Part shown: positions 47,488-56,879 of the stretch, one piece after another
Layout: the number at the start of each line of letters is the position of its first letter
Position numbering within the stretch: position 1 is the stretch's first letter
DNA from: Streptomyces sp. NBC_00344
GTDB lineage: Bacteria; Actinomycetota; Actinomycetes; Streptomycetales; Streptomycetaceae
Reading direction: 5' to 3'
DNA: 64,000 bases
Assembly: GCF_036088315.1 (NCBI RefSeq)
Contig: NZ_CP107996.1
Span: 3,933,001-3,997,000 of the forward strand
Notes under the pieces: model-generated
Database searches by the model: none
What the model saw: the letters and a program-made list of their open reading frames with translations, nothing else
What the model was told of the DNA's origin: nothing
Translations under genes and position numbers: made by a program

Positions 47488-49326
47488 GTGACCACTGCAG
47501 AGCCGACGCGTGAAGAAGACAGGAGCGGCCCCCGCGCCGGGGGCCGCATAGACCTGCCGTCGGACGACCGCCCGCCCGTCCGCCCAGGGGCTGCGGCTGG
47601 CTGGGCATGGGCGAAACGGCACCCCGTCACCTCCGCGACCGCCGTTGCCGCCGTGGCGCACATCGTCTGGTTCTGCTTCTTCGCCAACAGCGGCGGCGAC
47701 CTGGCCGCGCAGGACGCCTGGACGGAGTTCGTCGGCCGGCATCCGGCCTCCGCCTACAACCTCGCCTGGTACGGCGGCACACACCCCGTCTCGTACAGCG
47801 TGGTGTCGCCGTATCTGATGTCGGTGCTCGGCGTCCGGACCACGATGATGATGGCCGGTACGGTCTCGGCCGCGCTGACCGCGCTGATCCTGGTCCGGGT
47901 GCGCGCCGTCCGTAATCCGCTGGCCTGCGCGCTCGCCGCGGACTTCGCGTTCCTCTGCAACGCGCTGTCCGGCCGGGTGACGTTCGGCCTGGGGACGGTG
48001 TTCGCGCTGGGCGCGGTCGCCGCGGTGTTCTGCTGGCCCCGGAAGTGGCGCGAGCGGCGCTGGGCCAAGGCTGCGGTCGCCGCCCCGCTCGCCGGTCTGG
48101 CGACCGCGAGCAGCCCGGTGGCCGGGCTCTTCCTCGGGGTGATCGCCACCGCGCTCTTCCTCAACAAGCGGCGCCCCGGGGCGTATGCGCTGGGGCTCCC
48201 GCCGGCAGTCGTGGTCGCGCTCTCCGCCTGGCTCTTCCCCTTCTCCGGCACCCAGCCGATGTCGGTGGCCACGACCTCACTGCCGTTGCTGTACGGCGTA
48301 TTCGTCCTGCTCCTGGTCCCCAAGGACTGGCGGACCGTCCGTACCGCCGCGCTGGTCTACTCCGTCGGCGTCCTGCTGACCTGGCTGGTCAACTCGCAGA
48401 TCGGCTCGAACGTCTCCCGCCTGCCGATGCTCTTCGCCGGGGTGCTGCTGCTGGCGGCACTCCCGTACACGGTGCCGCGCTCGCGCAAGTGGTACGCCCT
48501 GGTGATCGTTTTCATCGGCCTCAACACCTGGATCGGCGTCAAGAGCGTCGACGACGTGGTGCGCACCGCTCCCGCCGCCTCCTGGACCCGCGAACTCGCC
48601 CCGCTGGTGAACGAGCTGGAACAGGTCGGTGCGGAGAAGGGCAGGGTCGAGGTCGTACCGGCCAGCAGCCACCGGGAGGCATCGGCCCTGGCCCCGTATG
48701 TGAACCTCGCGCGCGGCTGGCTCCGCCAGGCCGACATGGAGCGCAACCCGATCTTCTACGACGACACCCTGGACGCCGACAACTACCGGACCTGGCTCGG
48801 CCGCTGGGCCGTGCGGTACGTCGTGCTGCCGACCGGTACGCCGGACTCGTCGGGCGGCACCCAGGAGGAGAAGCTGATCCAGGACGGACAGCCGTATCTG
48901 AAGCGGATCTGGGGCGACGCCAACTGGCAGCTCTTCGCGGTCGACGCCCCCACCCCGATGGCCGAACCGCCGGCAACGGTGGAACGCGCCGAAGAGGGCG
49001 AGCTGACCATCAGGCTGAAGGCGTCGGGCCGGGTGCTGATCCGTATCCCGTACTCGCCCTGGCTCGCCCTGGTGGACGGCGAAGGCAGGAGCCTGCCGCG
49101 TCCGCAGGAGACGGAAGCGTCCCGGGCACGGGAGGACGGGCAGCCGAGGACCTTCGCCAACGTTCACGGCTGCCTGGTCAAGATGGAGAAGGACGCGGAC
49201 GGCGACGAGTGGACGGAGCTCGTCGCCCCGCGGGCCGGCGTCTACCATCTGGCGTCGCCCTACCACCTGCCGCGCGGTACGCCGTGCCCGGCGGAACTTC
49301 AGGACACGGTTCCGGCGGGCGGCTGA
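47488..49326 (+). CDS. large membrane protein, glycosyltransferase-like topology
   Basis: A 612-residue protein with about ten membrane segments in the first 360 residues (MTSVLGVRTTMMMAG-type loops, TFGLGTVFALGAVAAVFCW, LLYGVFVLLLVP), then a large extracytoplasmic domain of about 250 residues (WAVRYVVLPTGTPD, RIWGDANWQLFAVDAPTP). The layout resembles GT-C/Wzy-type polymer enzymes (compare PMT and Aglb-like proteins), but no DxD-type motif is certain, so function is unknown. GTG at 47488 with AGGAGAG upstream; a TTG one codon earlier is possible. It follows the carboxypeptidase gene by 144 nt on the same strand. Confidence 0.75.
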   Translation: MTTAEPTREEDRSGPRAGGRIDLPSDDRPPVRPGAAAGWAWAKRHPVTSATAVAAVAHIVWFCFFANSGGDLAAQDAWTEFVGRHPASAYNLAWYGGTHPVSYSVVSPYLMSVLGVRTTMMMAGTVSAALTALILVRVRAVRNPLACALAADFAFLCNALSGRVTFGLGTVFALGAVAAVFCWPRKWRERRWAKAAVAAPLAGLATASSPVAGLFLGVIATALFLNKRRPGAYALGLPPAVVVALSAWLFPFSGTQPMSVATTSLPLLYGVFVLLLVPKDWRTVRTAALVYSVGVLLTWLVNSQIGSNVSRLPMLFAGVLLLAALPYTVPRSRKWYALVIVFIGLNTWIGVKSVDDVVRTAPAASWTRELAPLVNELEQVGAEKGRVEVVPASSHREASALAPYVNLARGWLRQADMERNPIFYDDTLDADNYRTWLGRWAVRYVVLPTGTPDSSGGTQEEKLIQDGQPYLKRIWGDANWQLFAVDAPTPMAEPPATVERAEEGELTIRLKASGRVLIRIPYSPWLALVDGEGRSLPRPQETEASRAREDGQPRTFANVHGCLVKMEKDADGDEWTELVAPRAGVYHLASPYHLPRGTPCPAELQDTVPAGG

Positions 49327-49370
49327 CAAGGGGCCGCCGGCGGGACGGGGCCGGGCGGCCCGCCGGACAG

Positions 49371-50435
49371 TCAGCCGGAGCCGGAGCCGGAGCCGTCGGT
49401 CCGGTCGTTCAGCCACTTCCGGCCGACGGCGACATGGGCGAGAGCCCGGGGCGAGTCGCGCAGCAGCTCCGAAAGGGCTGCCAGCACCGTTTCGAGGCAG
49501 TCCGGCCGCGAGGAGCGGGCGGCGAGGAACTCCCGGAGAAATCCGAGGCAGCCGGTGAGGACGCGTGAGTCGTCGACGAAGACCCCGGCGGCGAGGGAGT
49601 CCGTCAGGTAGCCCACCTGCTCGACGACATCCTCGAACCGCGGATCGGAGGGGTCGTCGTCGTGGACGGGCAGCCGCAGCCGCTCCAGCACACCCCGTAG
49701 CAGCTCGGGGCGCTGCTGCGTGAGCCACGCGTACGCCTCGGTGGAAGGGTGGTCCGGCGTCGGACCGCTCGCCGGGACCGGCGGCCACTGGCTGCGCAGC
49801 ACATCCACGGCGGCCCGGGCACCGGGTGCGTACAGGTCCGCGCCCAGGGTGTACGCCCAGACACCGCCCGGGCCGAAGCCGGGCCCGCCGGCCAGGACCG
49901 GGACATCGGCCGTCCGGCATGCCTCGAACAACCGGCTGGCCGACGGCAGCCGGACCGGCAGGGTGCACGACAGGGCGGCCAGATCCGGACCGTTCGCGTG
50001 CAGATCGGCGATCAGCCGGGCCGGCCGGACATGACCGCCGAGGAACCGCACACGGAAACCGTGCAGCCGCAGGACCTCCGAGAGGATGCGCGGGGCCAGC
50101 GTGTGCCACTCACCGTCGCTGCAGGCGACCACGATGTCGCCCCCGGTCGCGGCGTCCTCCGGCGGACGGGCAGCCGTGGCGACGGCGTCGACCACCTGCT
50201 GGCTGATGTGGGTGGCGGCGTGTTCCCTGGCCACCGTCCATTCACCGGCCGCCCACCGGGACCCCACCGTGACCTGCGCGGGGGCGACCAGATCGAGCAG
50301 CACCTCCTCCGCGCCCGTGCCCTCCTCCAGCAGGCGCACGCCCAGCGCGACGGCGCCCTTGGCGTCCGCCCGGGTCAGGTACTGGTCGAACGCGGTCCGC
50401 GCCTCGTCGGTGATCTTCGTTCCGGCACCGCTCAT
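49371..50435 (-). CDS. cobalamin-binding protein of CarH light-sensor type, no DNA-binding domain
   Basis: A 354-residue protein. Residues about 10-90 form the helical cap domain with W61-x9-E71-H72, the signature of CarH/LitR photoreceptors. About 97-215 is the B12-binding Rossmann domain with E109-x-H111-x2-A114 where E/D-x-H-x2-G is usual, His111 being the candidate lower ligand, then SCTLPVRLPSASRLFEACR and LAGGPGFG. There is no MerR helix-turn-helix as in CarH; a C-terminal helical region of about 130 residues (LLRGVLERLRLPVHDDD onward) replaces it. Its ATG overlaps the stop of the phosphatase gene, so the two are made together. Confidence 0.88.
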   Translation of the reverse strand: MSGAGTKITDEARTAFDQYLTRADAKGAVALGVRLLEEGTGAEEVLLDLVAPAQVTVGSRWAAGEWTVAREHAATHISQQVVDAVATAARPPEDAATGGDIVVACSDGEWHTLAPRILSEVLRLHGFRVRFLGGHVRPARLIADLHANGPDLAALSCTLPVRLPSASRLFEACRTADVPVLAGGPGFGPGGVWAYTLGADLYAPGARAAVDVLRSQWPPVPASGPTPDHPSTEAYAWLTQQRPELLRGVLERLRLPVHDDDPSDPRFEDVVEQVGYLTDSLAAGVFVDDSRVLTGCLGFLREFLAARSSRPDCLETVLAALSELLRDSPRALAHVAVGRKWLNDRTDGSGSGSG

Positions 50436-52078
50436 CGGACTTCCCTCCCGCCGTCGCGGACCGGCGCCTGGACCGCCAGTACGGTGATGTCGTCGTGGCC
50501 ACGGCCCCCGAGCCACCCCGTGGTGAGAAGCTCCACCCGTTCGGTCACCGCCCCGGCCGGCATCCCGCGGCAGGTGGCCAGGTCGCGGACGAGCCGCTCA
50601 TCTCCGTACATCGTGTTCCCGGCCGGGCCGCCGCGCGCCTCGGTCACTCCGTCGCTGTAGAGCAGCATCAGTTCACCCGGCTCGAGACGGAACTCCGTCA
50701 GACCGAATTCCGCTTCCGGCAGGATGCCGACCAGGGTGCCCTCGACCGGCACGGTCTCCACGCGGCCGTCGCCGCGCAGCACCAGCGGCGGGAGGTGGCC
50801 GCCGCCCGCCGCCCGAACGGTCAGGCCCCCGCCCGGAGCCGGCAGGACCGAACCGGTCAGCAGTGTCGTGAAGCGGCTCGCGCTGGTGAGCAGAGCCCGG
50901 TTGAGCAGGCCCAGGGTCCGCAGCGGATCGGACTCCACGAGAGCCAGGGTCCGCAGGCTCTGCCGCACCTGGCCGGCCAGCAGCGCCGCTTCCGCGCCCT
51001 TGCCGCACACATCCCCGAAGAAGAACGTCACACCCCCGTCCCGCTCCGCGGCGACGTGGTAGAAGTCGCCGCTCATGCGCAGGGCCTCGGCGGCAGGACG
51101 GTAGGCAGCTCCGAGCACGATGCCATCGACGTCGGGCAGCGGGGCGGGGGCCAGGTCCTCCTGGACGACGGCGGTGGTGCGGGCCTGCTGCGAGTACAGG
51201 GCGGAAGCGCCGATCGCGGGCCCGGCCTTCGCGGCCAGCTGTTCGCCGAGCTCGATGTCCGCCTCGTCGAAGCCCTGCCGGCCCGGTCCTCGTACCAGGA
51301 CGAGCACCCCGACGGGAACTCCGTTTCCGGAGAGCGGGATCACCAGCCCCTCGCAGTCCGGACCCTGCGGCAGCAGGGCTGCCACATCTCCCAGCTCGCC
51401 GAGAGCACGGACAACCGGCCGGCGTTGCCGGCCTCCCAGCGCGTCCGCGACCCACGGAGCGCCCTGCAGTGCCGCGACCGGCATCTCCCCCGAATCGGCC
51501 CCCGCACCCTGCCCGGCCCGGTGCCAGGTGGCCCGGTGCCCCGGCACGGGCAGTACGGCCACCGCCGCATCCGCCAGCACCGGAAGCGGTGCCTGCACCA
51601 GGGCGCGCACCGTGCGGCCGTGGTGCAGCGAGCTGCTCAGCCGTACGCCGGCCTGCTCGAGGAAGTCGGAGCGGCCCCGTCCGGCAGGCGGCGGCTGCTC
51701 ATCCCGCCGGACAGGGCTGTCGCGGCGTACCAGCCAGACGGCATAGCCGTTCCACCGGCGTCTGTGTCCGGACAGTCTGCGGCCGGCGACCACGCATGCG
51801 AACCGTTCCGCGCCCCGAGCCGCCGCCGACGCCATGGGCTCAACCAGCGGCCCTCCCGTGCGCAGCTGTGGGAACACCGCTGCCGCGGGACCGTTGAACC
51901 CGTGCACCACACCCGACTCGTCGCACATCACCACCGCCTGATCCACCAGATCGAGCAGCCCGTGCGGCCCTTCGGCGCTGGACCACTGTGCCGCGCCCGC
52001 CGTCCACGGTGGTGTGCGCCCGCCCCAGGCCGACGGAGACGGGAGCGATGAGGCACCCCTGATTTCGCCGTCCGTCAT
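50432..52078 (-). CDS. SpoIIE-type PP2C phosphatase with sensor domains
   Basis: A 548-residue serine/threonine phosphatase that in this family dephosphorylates STAS anti-anti-sigma factors. A PAS-like segment (LLDLVDQAVVMCDESGVVHG, about 40-80) and a GAF-like domain (about 145-320) precede the PP2C/SpoIIE domain. Metal-binding motifs are SGDFYHVA, FFFGDVCGKGAEAALLA, LYSDGVTEA and GHDDITVL. Start ATG 52078 (GTG at 52084 is possible). Its stop overlaps the start of the cobalamin-binding gene, which makes a light- or B12-controlled phosphatase the natural reading. Confidence 0.92.
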   Translation of the reverse strand: MTDGEIRGASSLPSPSAWGGRTPPWTAGAAQWSSAEGPHGLLDLVDQAVVMCDESGVVHGFNGPAAAVFPQLRTGGPLVEPMASAAARGAERFACVVAGRRLSGHRRRWNGYAVWLVRRDSPVRRDEQPPPAGRGRSDFLEQAGVRLSSSLHHGRTVRALVQAPLPVLADAAVAVLPVPGHRATWHRAGQGAGADSGEMPVAALQGAPWVADALGGRQRRPVVRALGELGDVAALLPQGPDCEGLVIPLSGNGVPVGVLVLVRGPGRQGFDEADIELGEQLAAKAGPAIGASALYSQQARTTAVVQEDLAPAPLPDVDGIVLGAAYRPAAEALRMSGDFYHVAAERDGGVTFFFGDVCGKGAEAALLAGQVRQSLRTLALVESDPLRTLGLLNRALLTSASRFTTLLTGSVLPAPGGGLTVRAAGGGHLPPLVLRGDGRVETVPVEGTLVGILPEAEFGLTEFRLEPGELMLLYSDGVTEARGGPAGNTMYGDERLVRDLATCRGMPAGAVTERVELLTTGWLGGRGHDDITVLAVQAPVRDGGREVR

Positions 52079-52331
52079 CGGCACCGGCTCTCGTCGGCAC
52101 CTGCCCAGGACAGGCGGGGGCGCCCGGAACCGCAGCTCGCTGCGAATGGAGCCATGGGACGACCACCGCCTTCACCCCGTCGTTATCTCCCCTTATGCCC
52201 ATCTTGTCGATCTGGTCACAACGGTACGCGGGAGGCGAGAGGGGGGCGTCCGGTCGCGGGGGAGTGCCCAAGGGTTGGGTGGCATTCCTTCTGCTCTGCC
52301 TGCCTCTGTTCCTGAACGGCGGCACCCGTCA

Positions 52332-53375
52332 TCAGGCGCCACGCCTGATCGCGGGCCAGGCCCTGATCGCGGAGACCACCATGGCGGTGAACACCACCGC
52401 CCAGGCCGCGGCGGCGACCCAGATCTCCCCGCTTCCCATCGTGGTCAGCCACGATGTCCCGGTCGTCCGTCCCAGTTCGTGGGTGGTGACCGCGTACATA
52501 CCGATCGGGAAGACCAGATTCCACCAGCCCAGCTCGTAGCGCAGCGGAATCCGGCGCAGCACGTGCCGCCATACCCCCAGAGCAAGCAGCAGGGGAATCA
52601 ACCAGCTGGAAAACGACCACAGGACGATGGACAACCCTGCGATGACCGAACGCGACACCAGCAGGTTTCCCAGAGGCAGGTCGAGCAGCCTCGCCCCGGC
52701 GAGCACGCTGATCGCCGCCGCCCCCATGAAGATCCAGGCCGACGTCATGAGGTCCCCCGGCGCTACCGGCCGCACCAGGAGCCTGGCCAGCACGATCCCG
52801 GCGGTCAACAGGTACAGGATCAATCCGACGGCCCAGCAGACCAGGGCGAGTACCGGCAGCAGGTGGCCCGGGACCTGCCGGCTCAGAGCGGCTGCCGCGA
52901 CCGCAACCGACTCGGATCCCACCGCCCAGAGGAACCAGGTGCCGTTGACCTGGTCGATCGACGGGCCTCGCCGCGCAGTGGTGATCAGCCCGAGGGGAAT
53001 CCCGTAGCCCAGCAGCAGCCACCCCACCGCCCCGAACGCCAGGAACGCCCCGCTCACCGCGGTATGGCCGTCCTGCACCAGGCGAGAGGCCAGCAGATTG
53101 GAGGCGATGACGATGGTGAGGAAGGCGAACCCGCGCGGCCCGAGGAGATCCGCCATGAACCGCTGCCGCCGGCGCAGCAGCCGCCAACCGTAGGCAGGGA
53201 GCAGTACCGCGAAACCGGCAAGACTCACCACCAGAAGTGCTGCGGAGGCGGTGCCGGCGCCGTTGATGTCCAGGGCGGTGGACACGATGCCCGTGCCCAT
53301 GACGAACGAGAACGCCGCCGCGTTGAGGCCCGCCACCCTGGAGGTAACAGCCGCCCGGTACACCTGCTTGCCCAT
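52332..53375 (-). CDS. TDT-family transporter (tellurite/C4-dicarboxylate type)
   Basis: A 347-residue integral membrane protein with ten predicted helices. The opening FSFVMGTGIVSTALDI and the late WNLVFPIGMYAVTTHELG are characteristic of the TehA/Mae1/SLAC1 fold, a channel-like anion transporter. Substrates range from malate and sulfite to tellurite in relatives, and none can be assigned. ATG at 53375 starts MGKQVYRAAV. The upstream 388 nt hold no gene. Confidence 0.88.
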   Translation of the reverse strand: MGKQVYRAAVTSRVAGLNAAAFSFVMGTGIVSTALDINGAGTASAALLVVSLAGFAVLLPAYGWRLLRRRQRFMADLLGPRGFAFLTIVIASNLLASRLVQDGHTAVSGAFLAFGAVGWLLLGYGIPLGLITTARRGPSIDQVNGTWFLWAVGSESVAVAAAALSRQVPGHLLPVLALVCWAVGLILYLLTAGIVLARLLVRPVAPGDLMTSAWIFMGAAAISVLAGARLLDLPLGNLLVSRSVIAGLSIVLWSFSSWLIPLLLALGVWRHVLRRIPLRYELGWWNLVFPIGMYAVTTHELGRTTGTSWLTTMGSGEIWVAAAAWAVVFTAMVVSAIRAWPAIRRGA

Positions 53376-53763
53376 GAAGCACCTTTCGCGGAGAGGCGAC
53401 CGGGCCGTTCAGCCGACAGGTCGCCAACCGTGGGGCGGGGCGCTCGCGCCGGGTTCGGACGGCTGCCTGGGATGCGTGGCGGGGCGCTCACTCCGGCTTC
53501 GGCCCGCTGCCGGGAACGCTGATTCCGGCCGGCCACGGCGCTGCGCGTCAGCAGCGTGCATCACCGCACAACCGCCCCGGGGCACGCCCATTTTATCGGA
53601 CAACGGCTTGGCCGGCTCGGTGCTGAGTGGCCCCCGCCACCGTGACCACCTGATGAGGAGGGCTGCGGGGGACGACCGCGACCCGGGCCCGGCGCCGCCG
53701 TCGACCCATGCCGCAGGCCACCGGCCGCGGATCACTGCCGCAGACCGCTGAAGCCGTCGCTGG
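53376..53763. other. intergenic region upstream of the TDT transporter
   Basis: 388 nt with no supported gene on either strand. It includes the AT-richer stretch around 53585-53610 (TTTTATCGGACAACGGCTTGG), where a promoter for the TDT gene could start. Confidence 0.4.
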
Positions 53764-54171
53764 TCAGAGGACGCCGGTCAAACCCTCGATCGCCGCCCGG
53801 GCCCACTCCTGGGCTCCCGCCGCCGTACCGGCCACCGCTCCGGTCGCGACCGGAGCCAGCGCTCCTCGCAGCATGGCAAGTGCGCTGCGGAGCCTGCCGC
53901 CCTCAGAGGGGCCTGGCCGGGCGATCGTCGCCAGCACTTCCCGGGCCGCGGACTCCGCGTCCTCCCGGTCCGGATCGGTGAGGCCGGCCCGGGGAAGCTC
54001 TCGGAGCAGGTTGGTGACCAGCGCGGCGAGTTCCTCGAAGCCCGGGGCAACAGTGCTGTTGTTCTGCTGGTTCTGGGTGACCGTCTCGTTGTTCCAGGCG
54101 AACTGGGCGCCCGAGACCCCGCCGTTGAACACCGGCCCGCCGTTGTCGTTGAGGTGCTGCGGATCGTTCAT
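53764..54171 (-). CDS. small protein with N-terminal GPVFN-AWNN motif and helical effector-like body
   Basis: A 135-residue protein of unknown function. Residues 10-36 contain GGPVFNGGVSGAQFAWNN followed by a Gln/Asn/Thr-rich stretch. The rest is helical: FEELAALVTNLLRELPRAGL, an acidic DREDAESAAREVLATIA, and a C-terminal Gly/Ala-rich amphipathic segment (LAPVATGAVAGTAAGAQEWA) that could insert into membranes. The same motif ends the beta-helix protein encoded immediately upstream. The ATG overlaps that gene's stop (ATGA). It resembles an effector in amyloid-signalling pairs, which is inference. Confidence 0.8.
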   Translation of the reverse strand: MNDPQHLNDNGGPVFNGGVSGAQFAWNNETVTQNQQNNSTVAPGFEELAALVTNLLRELPRAGLTDPDREDAESAAREVLATIARPGPSEGGRLRSALAMLRGALAPVATGAVAGTAAGAQEWARAAIEGLTGVL

Positions 54172-55874
54172 GCGTGGGAACCGTCCTCGTTGGCCTGCTG
54201 CTGGATGGCGTTGATGTTGTTCCACGCCAGCTGAATGCCCTGGACCGGGGCGTTGAAGACCGGCCCGTCGTAGTTGTTGACGATCGTCGGCGGACTCGCG
54301 ATCGGCTGGGTGATCTTTTCGACGACCGGCAGCGACGTGCGGAGCGAGCCGAGGTCGACGCGGCCGTTGTGCTGTACGGCCACGCCCTGCGTTCCGGTCA
54401 CGGTGCAGTCCACCAGCCGGCCGCTGCTCGTGCCGTCGAAGTGCGCGCCACCGGCCGCGCAGTCGACGAACCCGCTGTTCACGACATCGAGGCGGGCGGA
54501 GTCCGTCCCGTACAGGCCGAAGGCCTCCGAGCCGTTCACGGTGAGGTTCCGCGCGACGAGCCTCGACCTGCCGAACCCGATGACTCCTCCTGCGCTCACC
54601 GCGCTGACCTCGCAGTCGTGCACGAACAGCTGAGCGTCGTCGCCCACACCGAAGCCCAGCGGCCCGCGCTCCGCCACCACGCTCCTGAGCGTGACCCGGG
54701 ACTGGCCGAGGACCTCCACCGCGGACATGCCGAAGTCGTGGAAGCGCGAGTCGGTCACGTCGGCCGTGGTGCCTCCGTTCCCGCGGGTCTCCAGGATCGA
54801 GGGGCAGCCCGCCACACGGACGTGCTCGAACACGGCCTTGCCCTCGTCGCGGACCCGCAGTGCGACGCTCGTCAGATCACTGATCTCGACCCGGGTGAAG
54901 CGGCCTCTGGCGGCATCGGTAACGGCGATGCCGACGTTGCCTCCCGAGATGCGGCAGCCGTCAACCGCGGGGGCTCCGCCTTTGGTCGAGAACACCGCGA
55001 CGTTGCCCGCGGCGTTGACCTCGCAGTCCTCGAACCTGCCACGGCCCGAGGTCTGGATGTTGATGCCGGTGTCGCGGCACTCGGTGAACACGCAGGTGCG
55101 CACCACCGGGTCGGCGCCGCTCGCCACCGCGATCCCGTGCTGCGCATCGGAAACCCGCGTGCCGGCCACAGAGCCCCGGGACTGCTCGACGAACATGATC
55201 GCCTCTGCGTGCACGGCGTTGATCGTGCAGCCGGTCACGGTGAGTTCCGCCTGGGAGTCCGCCATGATGGCCGCCCTGCCGGTGCCGGTCAGCTCGCACC
55301 CGGTGACCTGGGCGCGCGCACCGCTGACCCGCACGCCGTGGATCATGCTGCCCCCGATCCGGCTGTCCCGCACCGAGACGTGGGCGCCTTCGATCACCGC
55401 GATCGCGTTGTCGGCGGCGTCGGCGAACCGGCACCGTTCGACGAGCCCGCCGGACCCGCTGAAGAGGGCTCTGCCATGCAGGATCGTGCTGTCCCGCAAG
55501 GTCACCGAGGTGTTCGGCCTCGCGTGCACGCTGACCCCGTTGTGCGCCCGGATCTCCGCGTGCTCAAGCGTGAGCGTTCCGGCATGGCAGCCGACGACGT
55601 CGGCGTCGCGGCCGATCAGCACGAGGCCGTGCACACGAACGGACCCGAGGGTGTCGAGGACGGCGCCGCGGGGCCGGCTCACCACCACGGAGCCCGGATC
55701 GCCGAGCGCGGCCAACTGGACCTCGCCGTGAACGGTGAGGGCTTCCTCGTAGCGGCCGGGCGCGATCTCGATCAGCGCCGCTCGGCCCCTTCCGGCGGCG
55801 GCAGCGAGCGCGGACGTGATGTCGGGGTGAGCGCGACGGCCACCGTGCGGCGAGACCAGATACCTCGCGACCAT
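54168..55874 (-). CDS. right-handed beta-helix protein with C-terminal GPVFN-AWNN motif
   Basis: A 568-residue protein. Residues about 15-500 are parallel beta-helix (PbH1/NosD-like) repeats of roughly 22 residues with recurring V-x-G-C and G-I-x-V patterns, for example VTGCELTGTGRAAIMADSQ and DTGINIQTSGRGRFEDCEV. No signal peptide or catalytic site is evident, so the helix probably binds rather than cleaves. The last 40 residues carry VNNYDGPVFNAPVQGIQ and LAWNN, nearly identical to the N-terminus of the downstream protein. ATG at 55874 begins MVARYLVSPHGG; there is no clear export signal. Confidence 0.85.
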   Translation of the reverse strand: MVARYLVSPHGGRRAHPDITSALAAAAGRGRAALIEIAPGRYEEALTVHGEVQLAALGDPGSVVVSRPRGAVLDTLGSVRVHGLVLIGRDADVVGCHAGTLTLEHAEIRAHNGVSVHARPNTSVTLRDSTILHGRALFSGSGGLVERCRFADAADNAIAVIEGAHVSVRDSRIGGSMIHGVRVSGARAQVTGCELTGTGRAAIMADSQAELTVTGCTINAVHAEAIMFVEQSRGSVAGTRVSDAQHGIAVASGADPVVRTCVFTECRDTGINIQTSGRGRFEDCEVNAAGNVAVFSTKGGAPAVDGCRISGGNVGIAVTDAARGRFTRVEISDLTSVALRVRDEGKAVFEHVRVAGCPSILETRGNGGTTADVTDSRFHDFGMSAVEVLGQSRVTLRSVVAERGPLGFGVGDDAQLFVHDCEVSAVSAGGVIGFGRSRLVARNLTVNGSEAFGLYGTDSARLDVVNSGFVDCAAGGAHFDGTSSGRLVDCTVTGTQGVAVQHNGRVDLGSLRTSLPVVEKITQPIASPPTIVNNYDGPVFNAPVQGIQLAWNNINAIQQQANEDGSHA

Positions 55875-56168
55875 TCCCGCCCCCCCCACGCGCGGCCGAC
55901 TGGAACAGCCGATATTACCCGTAGAGTTGGGGACGGCCAGGCTGTTCAGAGGCAGTCGTGCCAGGACCGGTCGGCTGCCTCGGCTGTCGCGACGTCGGTG
56001 AGCCGGCAGGAGACCACCAGGCATTCCGGGACCGGCCCTTCGTCCTGGACGGGTGCGAGGCGCTCTGCGCGGGCTCGGTTGACCATCACCGGTCCGGAAT
56101 CATCAACTGCCCTGCCTGCGACGGAGTTTGACGTGTCGGGATCGTCGCCGTGGAACTAGAATGAGACG

Positions 56169-56711
56169 GTGACCTCTCTGCCGCAAGACCCTCCGTCGCG
56201 AATCAGCGAAGACGCTCGCGACACGGCCGTGCGGCGCCTGCAGGAGGCGTACGCCGAAGGGCACATCTCACACGAGGAGATGGACGAAGGACTCGGCGAG
56301 GTGCTCACCGCCACGACGCGCAGCGAGCTCGTGCCGGTCCTGGCCTCGCTTCCGGAGGAGAACGCGGGCAGTACGTCCACGATCGCCGCCGCCGGCGGAC
56401 GGATCCGACGGCGCGGCACATGGCGGGTTCCGCGGATGCTCAAGGTCGAGTCCGCATTCGGAAAGGTGTACCTCGACCTGTCCCAGGCCGTTTTCGAGCA
56501 TCCGGTCGTCGACATCGAGCTGCAGCTCGGCACCGGCAAGGCCAGGATCACGGTGCCTCGCGACGCGATCGTCGACGCCGAGGCCCTGCACACCGGGTGG
56601 AAGGACTCGCGCTACAGGAGTCGCCGGCGCTCAGGCCCCGGCGGGCCGACGATCCGGATCTCCGGGGCCATGGGGTTCGGGCGGCTGACGATCCGCCACG
56701 CACGGCGCTGA
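56169..56711 (+). CDS. DUF1707-domain protein with LiaF-like C-terminus
   Basis: A 180-residue cytoplasmic protein. Residues about 10-60 are the SHOCT-like DUF1707 helix pair (RISEDARDTAVRRLQEAYAEG, ISHEEMDEGLGEVLTA). The C-terminal part (VYLDLSQAVFEHPVVDIELQLG, KARITVPRDAIVDAE) matches the beta-rich cell-wall-active-antibiotic response (LiaF-type) domain. Role unknown; both domains occur in stress-response proteins at the membrane. GTG at 56169. Confidence 0.85.
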   Translation: MTSLPQDPPSRISEDARDTAVRRLQEAYAEGHISHEEMDEGLGEVLTATTRSELVPVLASLPEENAGSTSTIAAAGGRIRRRGTWRVPRMLKVESAFGKVYLDLSQAVFEHPVVDIELQLGTGKARITVPRDAIVDAEALHTGWKDSRYRSRRRSGPGGPTIRISGAMGFGRLTIRHARR

Positions 56712-56879
56712 GGCCCCGTCCGGTCGCCGGATCGTCCGGCTCCGGGAGATCGGCTCGCACGTGCCGATGAAGGCGGAGGCCCGAGTGTTCGTGCAGGCGG
56801 GGAAACAACACCGTAGTGAACCGTTCGCCAACGCCGTACGCTCCCTCTGATCGATCAAAGAATCCCTGGGGGGACCTTC

